64,000 nucleotides of DNA from assembly GCA_020080175.1 (NCBI GenBank), contig JAGHQL010000093.1, positions 38,818 through 102,817 on the forward strand. The letters run 5' to 3'. This DNA comes from Glutinoglossum americanum. Lineage: Eukaryota; Ascomycota; Geoglossomycetes; Geoglossales; Geoglossaceae. Below are positions 36,718 through 48,200 of this stretch, piece by piece (position 1 is the stretch's first letter; each line of letters starts with the position of its first letter). The notes under the pieces are model-generated. The model saw only the letters and a program-made list of their open reading frames with translations, was not told where the DNA came from and did no database searches. Position numbers and translations under genes: made by a program.

Positions 36718-38063
36718 TCACAACTCGGGAGAGCCCAAAAAACGATCCGAAACAAGGGCTGAGCGCGAGACGGCGGTGTTGCGGACCGGATCGAAATAGG
36801 GATGTGCCATGGCTTCCTTGGCTGTCAATCTCTCCTGCATAGATATCAGCATCCATGGGACAAGTTCCGCACTGCACATGATTTATACTTGATGGTCATA
36901 TCTTAACAGCTTATCCAAAAGGTCAATAGCGTCACCGCCCACAAATCGTCGATTTTCGACGTTGACGAATTCATGCCAGTTCTTCTTGGGAAACCTGTCA
37001 AGAATGCCGTCGTGCTGTACGTCCAACTCAATATCGTACTTGTCGAGGTAATCAATGAGGTCTTCGGTCCCTAAGACCTTTGCGATCTTTACCAGCTGGT
37101 CCGAATTACAATTGCCGTGGAAGAATGGCTCCTTGCGGAAGATCATTGAGGCGAACATCGCACCCAGCGACCACATGTCTAGTGAATAGTCGTACTCCTG
37201 GAAGTCCACCAGAAGCTCAGGGGCTTTAAGCATCCCAACCCGGACACTATATTCTGTTCCTTCGTGATAAAATTCTGCAAGGCCCCAGCCGATCAACCGC
37301 AGCTGGAAAGTCAGGGTTAGCAGAATCCCTAGAAGACGCAAAACCAAAATGAACTGCTATAACAAACCGTTCTCTTCTCGTGGTCGATCACGACATTATG
37401 AGGTCTTACATCTCGGTGCATTATACCCTTACTGTGACAAAAGTCTAGGGCCTAGCCAAGAGATGTTCAGCTACAGCATAAAAATCCCTTACCAGCTATA
37501 TGTACCTTGAGCAGTTCATATATATAATACCGAACATCGTGGTCGGCGAACTTTGGATACAGACTTCGGAAGTCCGTATTGTTCACATACTCAATTATTA
37601 GAGATCGAGTTTTACTCTGTTGTGTACGTCGCAGGCTAGAGGTTAGCCCAATCCATTCTACCTTTAAACAGTCCTTGAGAATAGATAGACAAATCAAGCG
37701 GACTGACTTGGCTGTCTCTAACGACATCTAAAAGTGCAATAATGTTCGGCCCCCCGGACAGATTCTGCAGGACCTTTATCTCGCGCTTTATCTTCTTCTT
37801 GGCCGGCTTGAGAGCTTTAATGACGCATTTCTGATAGTTTGTGATGTTTATGCCCTCAAACACTTCAGAGTGCTTCCCTCTCCCTAGTGACCGCAAACGA
37901 TTACTTTGTAAGTGGTCGGGCTCCCGGTACGAGTGCACACAGCCTCACCTATCTTCTTTACAACCTCGTAGTTCTCCAACACGCCCCACGAAATGTTCAC
38001 GCTGTCATAGTCCCAGTATGACCTTGGCTGCTGCTGGTTCACATTCCCATAGATGCGCGCCAT
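36718..38063 (-). CDS. CK2 alpha paralogue, probable pseudokinase
   Basis: Six exons: 38063-37949, 37883-37708, 37616-37506, 37451-37368, 37302-36889 and 36834-36718; every junction keeps phase and the total is 338 residues. The N-terminus ([20 protein letters not shown]), the glycine loop [11 protein letters not shown], the ATP-site Lys in VIKALKP and the catalytic loop [15 protein letters not shown] are those of casein kinase 2 alpha. Two positions are abnormal. The metal-binding motif, LIDWGLAEF in the family, reads LIGWGLAEF (Asp to Gly). The activation segment RVASRYFKGPELL is shortened to [11 protein letters not shown]. The conserved Lys in HRDVK is Arg and one Lys is missing from the KKKKIK patch. 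Splice sites and frame are intact, so the gene looks expressed but catalytically impaired, perhaps a regulatory decoy; a normal CK2 alpha presumably lies elsewhere. Confidence 0.88.
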
Positions 38064-38950
38064 TCCGCCGAGGGCCCTTTTTTATTGCTTGCGGAGGTAA
38101 TGCAGAGGGCAGACGGATGATGACGCCGGTCTTCAGGATTGTGTGAGAGCTATTAGGGTAGTGTATAGTCCGCGCAATGGATGAGGCGACCAGCCCATTT
38201 GAAATGATATAAAGATTCGATGATTCAAGGCTGTAAGTGGAGATAGGTAGTGTCTCTCCACTGCGCCCACTCCCCCACTACACTTCAACATCCATCGCTC
38301 GTTTAACCTTCCTGGCAATTCCTCCGAGAACCCGCACAGCCTGCGCCGCCGACTATTTCTGCCTACTTCGCGGTAGAATCTCAGTCACGAAGGCCTATTC
38401 TACAATCTTTTCAAACTATCTTCTAAGTCAACTCTGGGTCTGTAACACAGCCTTAGTTGCAGTGTCTTCGAACATGAAAATATCCGTCTTTTAGCCTAAC
38501 TATTGCGGTACTAAATAAATTCAATACGAATCACATTGCGACGGGTTGGCGATCGGGGCAGAGACAAGGCATATCGGATGTGTTGTATAAGTACTGTAGT
38601 GCTCGGAGCAACTCCTTGGGGTGTAGGTAGGTTGATTGCTAAAGGAACGTACACGCGAGAAACTATATAGGGGTGGTCTGCCAAGCCCGTGTTGCTCGGC
38701 TCCGCCGAGCTGCTCCGGACAGCCATTCCAGGCCAACCTCCGGGCTCCACAGTACTCTACTAGCCAATACCGTCGTTTCATGTGCGGTAGATGTGGTGGG
38801 TGCAGAGGAATATCTCAGCCTTATCAAGTACAGCGTGCATACATAAAGTGTGAACCGCCCACTACTAATTCTAGACTTAAGGTGTCCATTCCAAAAAGTC
38901 CTACTTTCAATCTAAGAAACGATCATTTCTAATCGAGGCCTTCAGTGACG
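38064..38950. other. Divergent promoter spacer
   Basis: Region between the CK2-like gene (minus) and the CorA-like gene (plus). No feature beyond presumed promoters is supported. Confidence 0.45.
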
Positions 38951-40447
38951 ATGCTTCCACCCCAAGGCCATAGATTAATTAACTCCCCTCTACCTCCGTA
39001 TCGCAGACGCATCAAAAGCAGGCTCCTACAAAGCCCCGGCCTAGCAACTCTCGACCTCTTTATGAGCAAGGGAGCCGAGTCCCCCCTATTCTTGGAGCGA
39101 ATGCATAAATTCAATATCGATGTCATTCATATTCTCCGGTCAGGAGAAGTCTGTGCCCCAATCAGATGCAGGACCAAAGATAAATTTGACACCGCCATCA
39201 GCTCCGAAGTGCCCCCAAACCGAATTAGCACTTTCATCCTCGCCAAGGATTTGTCTCATATTATGATCGAGACGCTCGGAACTAGATTTAATCTGGCCCC
39301 AGAATATTTTGCACTACATCTTAGAGGAATACAACCTTTCCAAACGGGTGAATGGCGTCCATTGATGTTTCCTGAACTGGACTTACTCCCGTCATACTAC
39401 TTGAAAGCACCCTTCTACTCGGTCGAGATTTACCGGTCTTACTATTTCCCAGGGGGCTTGCCAGAAATCATCGAGCTGCGCAGATCTGAGACCAACCTTC
39501 CAAGGGGCGCCTATGTAGCGGAAGGCTTGGAGAATGGAGCAGTTCAAGAGAGAGCATCAGTATACCAAACAAAGCTCGGGGACATAGACTTTGGTGAGAA
39601 TGGCTAATACTAGCATCATACTGGAGAGGCTAATCATATGGCCGTATTTTCAGGCATTATCCTAACCGATCGCCTTCTTAAAGAGGAGAGACCTATTGCC
39701 GGCGTTGACACTATCCTCCACTTCGAAGACCAAGATCCTGACAAAAATCTTTCACCTACCCCATCTAACCAGCGTGATCAACCTACATATAAAAACAAGC
39801 AATTGTCTTGCCGAAAGGAAGTTGTTGGGTGGCTCCAGAAATTGTCAGTAACGGAAAGCGCTGCTCTATTTCACCAGGCAGAACCTCTTGCAGTTTGTCC
39901 GCTAGTCAGGGTTAGTGCAGCGCAAAGCTCTCTATTTCTGTTTGAGGCTCGGAACAATCTCAACCGTATCTTTAACAAACAACACGATCACAAGTTTCCG
40001 GATGATCCCAAATTCTGCCTCCATATTACTCGTCGTCTTCACAAACACCTTTACATTTACCGACAACACTTAGAACAGAATATTCAGGTTATAGCTGCAA
40101 AGAGTGTTGATGGCACAAACGAACCTGCTATCACCCAAGATATCGTCTTTCTAAGGCAAGAGATGGATTCTCTACTAAGAAGAGTAGAGGAAGACGTTAA
40201 ATTCCTAGCTTTCAATATGTCCATTCATCAGGCTGAGCTCGTCAATTATTTGACCAAGATCGCCATTCTTTTCATACCAGTAAGTACCATTGCCGCGGTC
40301 TTCGCGATCCCTGGCCCTGGGCTCAGGTTCGCCATATTCGGGGCCGTTACTGGATCCGTTATTGCAATTTTGTGTTTCTGCATGTTTGTGTGGAACCCGG
40401 TACATTGGCAGAAGGTGGTGAAACTGAAACTGAAAAAAATGAAGTAA
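38951..40447 (+). CDS. CorA-like membrane protein without GMN motif
   Basis: Exons 38951-39593 and 39654-40447 (60-bp intron, GTGAGA donor, TTTCAG acceptor, phase 1) give 478 residues; the frame extends to a GTG at 38945 but the first ATG is 38951. The N-terminal 350 residues form a soluble domain with an aromatic-rich centre (APEYFALHLRG, LPSYYLKAPFYSVEIYRSYYFPGGLPE). The C-terminal part is a long helix (DIVFLRQEMDSLLRRVEEDVKF, then LVNYLTKIAILFIPVSTIAAVFAIPG) and a second membrane segment (IFGAVTGSVIAILCFCMFV). This helix plus two-TM layout is that of CorA-type divalent cation transporters and the related fungal proteins. The pore signature GMN expected after the first TM is replaced by AIPGPG, so ion transport cannot be assumed. 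Confidence 0.75.
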
Positions 40448-42220
40448 CCTACCGTCATGTCCGTTTAAGGGAGGGCGAGTTGACCGCTCTTTGCGGCCAG
40501 ATCTGTGAGGTCATGTAGATTAGACTGTCCTAGAGTTTGGTGGTCAAGATGTTATAAATTAATCCGTTTGTGAGAGATACACTAGTAAAAATAATGGAGC
40601 TCAATAATGAGGTCATTAAGCGGGCGAGTACTAGGGACCGATGCGAGAACGCCTCCGAGGAAGGCCGAAGGAATACTTACTTTTATTGATACCCCTGGTT
40701 GGAGGAATCTACTTTCTTTGATCATCTTTGCTCTCGTGTGAGCTGGCGATGAGAAAGCCAGCAATCGCAACCTTAGTGTTGGTAATAATGCTAGCGGGTG
40801 CTACCGAGGGCAATTTTATGCTCTTGGATATGCTCATATGTAGGGTTTTGATTTTGATTGATTAGTTTGTTCAATTTGCCAACTCAGCTGCCGCAAGGGC
40901 GGCCTTGTGGACAGAGTGAGTTAGTGTACAAATGCATTCAATGTGTTCCATGTGCCTCCTCGGATGCCAACAGTGTTGTGTGGATTTTCCCGTCGTCCGT
41001 TCTAGTAAGTTGGGTTATCCTGCAAGTGCAAGAGCATTCGTGATTGCCCGTAGGTCTGCCGCTCTTCTCTGTTTTCCTATTCCGTCTCCCTGCACCTGCT
41101 TTCTTAAGCCTTTGTAATTGCTGCATTCTAGCAGCACACGCTTGGCAGTCTGCTGCCCTTGTCGGCCTTGATAGTGGTTCATGTGTATTTGGGACTTTTC
41201 TCTCCGAACCTCGCGGAAAAACTGGTGAGTGGAGAGGCATGTGACAAGAGCACTTGAAGAAGCACTGGAAAACTGTTGGATGGGTGTTAACACGCTCGAG
41301 CATTGCGTTATGCTCATTTATGGTTTAGCGTGTGACGGTGAATATTAGACACACACACACATTCTCTTAGTTAGTTTTCTTCAATCAATACTCATTTTCT
41401 ACTCTACATTCGTTCCACAAAAACCTAAGTAACGAAAGGCCTTGATATCAGTTGAATGGCTATCTCCCGCCTCCCCATATTCAGGTGTTTCCTTTGGAAC
41501 GTTATATTCGGACCACCACTTCCACGGCATAGAAATCGCCTCCACAGTACCCATTGCATTTGTGATCAAGATCAATTTAAAAGTCATAAACTTTGCACTT
41601 GCGATCTGATGGCATTCAAAAACAATTCTTGTAGTTAGGTCGTGAAATCCATGCCTTAAACCTCAGTTCGGTACTGTCATCGAATGTTTCAAAGGTATCA
41701 AAGGTTTCAATTTGTTGGCCGCTGGTGGGGCCCCTGTTCATGATGGTCGAAAAGGTACTTGTTTGTATCAAAATACCGGAACTTGGAGGCCAAAAAAAAA
41801 TAATCGCGATGCCCATCCTTATCCTATAAACCTCCATAGCCGATTTCAGTGGCTGGCCAAGGTTATTGGCCAATAGCGAATGAGTAATGGTTTCTCTGAT
41901 GATGAGGACGATGTGGATCAGCATTATGGAGCGCTAACCCGTTAATTTAACTAGGCTGCTAGGTAATTAGTTACTGTGGGGTGATCACTTGAAAGAATCC
42001 CTGTAAATGGAACACAGCTGTGGCTGATGAAATCGAATCAGCTTGCAGCTAAGCCTTCGCTTTTCTTACGCAATCAGCGAACCAGCTGCAGCCACATTAT
42101 CGTAGTTTCGCCCATTCATCTTAGGCCTTGCTGTGGCCGGGAATGCACTATCATGAATACTTCGTAGATACTGCCTTGGCTGCGTCTCTCGACACTCACC
42201 ACTTCCGAACTCTCGCGATC
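40448..42220. other. Spacer upstream of the patatin-NLR gene
   Basis: Contains a short CA run (41345-41362) and the segment shared with 1.77 kb. No intact gene is supported. Confidence 0.45.
41516..41554 (-). repeat. Segment shared with 1766-1806 (inverted)
   Basis: The reverse complement matches 1766-1806 almost exactly. It lies in a 62-codon minus-strand frame (41587-41399) reading VEAISMPWKWWSEYN and then PKETPEYGEAG, which has a more natural composition than the other copy. Probably a fragment of a gene family with members elsewhere. Confidence 0.45.
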
Positions 42221-45200
42221 ATGGCAGAAAAGACGTCCTTAGGGACATCTCCCCCGCCTCCTCTCAAGCTTTTAGCCCTTGGTAAGTATCGATTCGCTCC
42301 GATACGGTTCAACGGTCTTTATTCAGCAAACTTGTAGGGGGCTTACATTCAATCGCTGTGCAGATGGTGGCGGTGTGCGAGGTCTGGCAAGCCTTATCAT
42401 TCTCAAATATTTGATGGAGCAATTGAGCCATGGGGAGAAGGAGACCCTCAGGCCGTGCGAGTACTTCGATCTTATCGGGGGAACAAGTACCGGAGGGTAA
42501 GCAGCACTCCGTGGAATGCCCCCTCATAGCATATAGGAGTGCTTCAATATAAATACAGTAAAAAAAAGAACTTTATTGATCTCTAGAATTCTAGGCTTAT
42601 CGCTATTATGCTCGGCCGCCTTCAAATGGATGTTGATACTGCTATCCAGCAATATATCGAGATGTCCAAGATCGCATTCCAGCGGAAGAGGTCAAGCGCT
42701 AATGTCCTTGGCCGTATGAACGATTTCTACAAAGTCAAAGGGACGTATTCGTCGGAAGGGCTCACAGGTATTGTGAAAAAGCTGGCCGAGGAGAAATCAG
42801 TTGAGAAAGATGCTGAGGCGAAAATGGAATTGGCAATGACGGCTGCAGACAGTGTTGATGAGATAAAAGTTCGAGAGACAAAGGAGCGCTGTAGGACCTT
42901 CGTTTGCTGTTTTACAAAGGGGCTCAACACTCCAAGGTTAATACGGACATACAAACAGCCCTTTGAAGTCAGAAGTCTCTCACTTCAGGACTGCACTATC
43001 TGGCAAGCAGCCCGTGCAACATCCGCTGCAGCATCATTCTTCGACCCCATCACAATTAGCCGCCAAGAATTCGTCGACGGCGCCACCGGGATGAACAACC
43101 CCGTCGAAGTTGTGCTTGACGAGGCACGCAATATCTGGCCTGATGCCATATCTAGAATCCAGTCTATCGTGAGCATTGGAACTGGAAGGGCAGATCTGAA
43201 GGGTTTTGGAGACAACGTAAATGAGGTCATTGAAACTTTGAAGAGCATCGCCACGGAGACTGAAAACACAGAAAAGCGATTCTTCAAAAGTCACAAGCTC
43301 ATAGGTCTTGAAGGCCGCTACTTCCGATTCAACGTTGAGCAAGGCCTGGGTGACGTGCAGCTTGACGAGCATGAGAAGACCCCCGAGATAGAAGAAGCGT
43401 CCGAAGCATACCTAGGGCTCCCTCGGACAAGTGAAGATGTGCAAGCATTTGTCAAAGCCCCTCGTCCGGATTACTGTACGTACCTTTAACAAATCCTCTC
43501 TTACCATTCTGAGAATCTGGCGGCGTTTATCATTTATGCGTGACGTCTTTCTTCTGGAGAGTCAAAGGGACTTAAATCACGTCAATAGCAGCATAGACTT
43601 CTGGCTCTTTTAGATAAGCCGTCAGAAGTTCAAAACTCTGCTTTGATGCTTCAGAGATGGAGACACTGGGATATTTAAGTGCGGAAGGGATAGCTTCATC
43701 TTTTAGAAAAATAAACGCCAACGAGCCAAAGGATACCCTAACCTTCCATCACGGCATTTTCAGATTCTGATCATTCTTATTCTTAGTGCCTCCACTCAGC
43801 GGTGATGCGAAAGATAATGCGTTAAAATGGTTGACTGAGAAAACCTCTGATACCTCCAGTCTACATAACAGAAACCGGAAAATGAAGACAGAGGGTACAG
43901 GAGCTTGGTTCTTGGACGCTGAGTTTAATCGCTGGAAGACGGCTCCTCGGTCTTTTCTATGGCTACACGGTAAAGGCAAGATAACTCATCCTTTATTTTC
44001 ATTTCTGTGAAAACATTAATGATTTTTATTCTAACAGTTGGTTGCGGGAAATCTGTTCTCTGGTAAGGAAATTGAATACCAACTCCACAAACTCTATTGA
44101 TTTGGTCTAGCTCGAATGTTATCGAAAATATCGGAGAGCAGAGGTTAGGTGCACTCACATACTTCTATTTTAACCAGCAAACCGGACGGCAAGATTTCGA
44201 GTTGATGTTGGCCTCACTTTTAGTACGGCTTGTCCGAGGGCTCGTACAACCTGACAAGCAACAACAAAATCTATTCCGATTGCCTCGCGCGTTTCACGAC
44301 CTCTACAACCGGTACAAGCTAGATTCCGAACCTCCCATTGAAGAGCTGCGAGCCGCATTTATCAGTGTTGTGGCAGAGTCCAAATCAACATATATTGTGA
44401 TTGATGCTCTAGACGAATGTCCGGGACGGAGAGATCGTAAAGATATTCTTGAGTTCCTCGCCACTGTTGTGGACGTTGCATCAAGCAATGCGCACATTTT
44501 AATCACAAGTCGCCCAGAGGGCGATATCTCGACAACGATGAACAGTCTGTCGCTTCCGTCTGGATTGATTCAAGTCCCGATTCAAAATAGCCAAGTCGAC
44601 GGCGACGTCAAGAAACATGTGCAAAAGTGGGTAGCGGAGCACTCCGATTACAACCAATGGGGGGTTGATATCCAAGAGCTCATCATTTCTGAGCTGACAG
44701 CAAAATCCAACGGCGTATTTAAATGGGTGGAATGCCAATTGAACGCCTTATACAGCCAATTGAGGATGGTCGACATACGTGATGCTCTGAAAGAGCTGCC
44801 GGAGGACCTTGACGAGACTTACAGCCGGATCCTCCTCAAAATAGATAGGATGAAATACACCAAAGCGGCTAAAGCTACCCTGCAATGGCTTGCCTTCTCC
44901 GAGCGGCCCTTAACAGTTAATGAAGCAGCCGAAGTTGCCGCTCTCAAGCTGGATACAGAGTCCCCAAATACCGAACCTTGTTCCTCGAAGTTCGAACCCG
45001 CCGACAGATTCACACCAGAACAGATCCAAAAAGTCCTATCCCAACTTGTCGCCGTATCTGGGAGCAATTCCGAGATCACCTTCGCACATTTCTCCGTCAA
45101 GGAATATTTGAAATGTGAAAGGGTGTGGCCAAAATCATTTCAAATACAGGAGAGTGCTGCCCAATGGTTCATTCTCGAAGGTTGCCTCGCTTACCTTCAA

Positions 45201-48200
45201 CATTACGATAAAACTCCTAAAGGAGTCGGTTTAGAGCGATATCCTCTTCTCCTTTACGCATGCAAGTATTGGTCACATCATGCAATAGCATTGTGCTGTG
45301 ACAACAATCAAGATGTCATAAAAAGGCTGGCTGAACTCCTGGCCAAGTTCAATGGCCCAACTTTAACTTTATCTACGAGAGTAGTACTTGGCCTTAAGCG
45401 TCGTCGGTCTCCCGAGAAGCTACAAGCCATCTTGTCACACTGGTTTAAAGACAACCCATCTCATATCGTGTTACCATTCGTCCTGCACGACAGTCTTAAA
45501 GCCTATTCATATTCGAGCTTCATTGGGAGGCCCGAATTCGACTTCGAGAGCGGCTTGGCACTTTGTGCGGCCTCCGGTGCCGGCGAAAAAGAACTGGTCA
45601 AATTACTACTTACCGGCGGCGCTAACGTCAACGCGGTGGATAGCGAACGAAGGGCTCCGCTGCACTACGCAGCACGGAGCGGGCATGAGGAAGTCGTGGA
45701 GATGCTGCTCCAAGGAGAAGCCAGCATCGAAATGAAAGACAACGTGAGGGGCACACCGTTAGCCAGCGCAATCGAAAATGGATCTAGGGGGGTTACCAAG
45801 CGCTTACTTGAGAGAGGTGCCAATGTAAACTACCACTATATACCAATTGTAAGTGGGACCCAGCCCCCCCTTCCAATCCTATAGGTCAATGGCTGACGCC
45901 TGCGTCCTTTGCTATTGCAGGAGGTAAGTCAAACCCTCGCCCTCGCTCTTCCCCCTCCATCCCTCTGGATCGATGGCTGACGCCGGCCTCCTTTGCTATT
46001 GCAGTTTGTAAGTCGAACCCTCGCCCTCGCCCTTCCCCCTTCATCCCTCTGGATCAATGTCTGACGCCGGCCTCCTTTGCTATTGCAGGTGGTAAGTCGA
46101 ACCCTCGCCCTCACCCTTCTCCCTCCATCCCTCTGGATCAATGGCTGACGCCGGCGTCCTTTGCTATTGCAGGTGGTAAGTCAAACCCTCGCGCTTCCCC
46201 CTCCATCCCTCTAGATCAGTGGCTGACGCCGGCCTCCCTTGGCTATTTCAGGAGGTAAGTCGAACCCTCGCCCTCACCCTTCCCCTTCCACCCCTCTGGA
46301 TCAATGGGTGACGCCGGCCCCCTTTGCTATTGCAGGTGGTAAGTCGAACCTTCGCCCTCGCGCTTCCCCCTCCATCCCTCCGGATCAATGGCTAACGCCG
46401 GCCCCCTTTGCTATTTCAGGATGTAAGTCGAACCCTCGCCCTTTCAATCCCCCGGATCAATGGGTGACGCCGGCCTCCTTTGCTATCGCAGTTTGTAAGT
46501 CGAACACTCGCCCCCGTCCTTCCCCCTCCATCCCTCTGGATCAATGGCTGACGCCGGCTCCCTTTGCTATCGCAGTTTGTAAGTCAAACCCTCGCCCTCA
46601 GCCTTCCCCCTCCATCCCTCTGGATCAATGGCTGACGCCGACTCCCTTGGCTATTGCAGGGGGTAAGTCGAACCCTCGCCCTCGCCCTTCCCCTCCATCC
46701 CTCTGGATCAATGGCTAACGCCGGTCTCCTTTGCTATTGCAGGCGGTAAGTCGAACCCTCGCCCTTCCCCTTCCATCCCTCTGGATCAATGGCTGATGCC
46801 GGCGTCCTTTGCTATTGCAGTTGGTAAGTCGAACCCTCGCCCTCACCCTTCCCCCCCCATCCCTCTGGATCAGTGGCTGACGCCGGCGTCCTTTACTATT
46901 GCAGTTTGTAAGTCGAACCCTCGCCCTCGCCCTTCCTCCTCCATCCCCCCGGATCAGTGGCTGACGCCGGCCTCCTCTGCTATTGCAGGTGGTAAGTCGG
47001 ACCCTCGCCCTCGCCCTTCCCCCTCCATCCCTCTGGATCAATGGCTGATACCGGCCTCCTTTGCTATTGCAGGTGGTAAGTCGAACCCTCGCCCTCACCC
47101 TTCTCCCTCCATCCCTCTGGATAAATGGCTGACGCCGGTGTCCTTTGCTATTGCAGTGGGTAAGTCGAACCCTCGCCCTCGCGCTTCCCCCTCCATCCCT
47201 CTGGACCAATGGCTGACGCCGGCCTCCTTTGCTATCGCAGCGGGTAAGTCGAACCCTCGCCCTTCCCCCCCATTCCTCTGGATCACCGGCTGACGCCGGC
47301 ACCCTTTGTTATTGCAGCGGGTGAGTCGAATCCTTGCCCTCACCCTTCCCCCTCCATCCCTCTGGATCAATGGCTGATACCGGCCTCCTTTGCTATTGCA
47401 GCGGGTAAGCCGAACCCTCGCCCCCTTCCCTCTCCCTCCATACCTCTGGATCAATGGCTGATACCGGCCTCCTTTGCTATTGCAGGTGGTAAGTCGAACC
47501 CTCGCGCTCGTCCTTCCCCCTTTATCCTTCTGGATCAATGGCTAACGCCAGCGTCCTTTGCTATTGCAGGTGGTAAGTCGAACCCTCGCCCTCGCCCTCG
47601 CCCTTCCCCCTCCATCCCTCTGGATCAATGGCTGACGCCGGCCTCCTTTGCTATCGTAGTTGGTAAGTTGAACCCTCGCCCTCGCCTTTCCCCCCTCCAT
47701 CCCTCTGGATCACCGGCTGACGCCGACGTCCTTTGCTATCGCAGGCGGTAAGTCGAACCCTCGCCCCCGTCCTTCCCCCTCCATCCCTCTGGATCAATGG
47801 CTGACGCCGGCCTCCTTTGTTATTGCAGTTGGTAAGTTGAACCCTCGCCCTTGTCCTTCCCCTTCCATCCCTCTGGATCAATGGCTGATGCCGGCCTCCT
47901 TTGCTATTGCAGTTTGTAAGTCGAACCCTCGCCCTCGCCCTTCCCCTCCATCCCTCTGGATCAATGGGTGACGCCGGCCTCCTTTGCTATTGTAGCGTGT
48001 AAGTGAGCCCGATTCTGGCCGACCAAATTTCTGTTAAATATAGTCCTTAGAAGCCGCTGTCACGTGCCGCCGAGGCAGGGCACGAGGCGGTGGTGCGACT
48101 GCTCATCGAGAAGGGAGCCGACGTCAAGGCGGAGGACGGTGGTGGAAGGACGGCGCTCCACAGGGCCGCCGAGGCAGGGCACGAGGCGGTGGTGCGGTTG

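Noticed and set aside
46239-47293. Long plus-strand frames (about 160 codons each) through the 84-bp array, encoding 28-residue Pro/Ser repeats
   Set aside because: The frame is broken where unit lengths are not multiples of three, while splice-site spacing is kept at every unit; a spliced, non-coding reading explains the conservation better.
45929-47881. Minus-strand frames across the same array coding Arg/Gly-rich 28-residue repeats
   Set aside because: They are mirror images of a repeat whose strict features (donor, branch, acceptor) make sense only on the plus strand, and they are also frame-broken.
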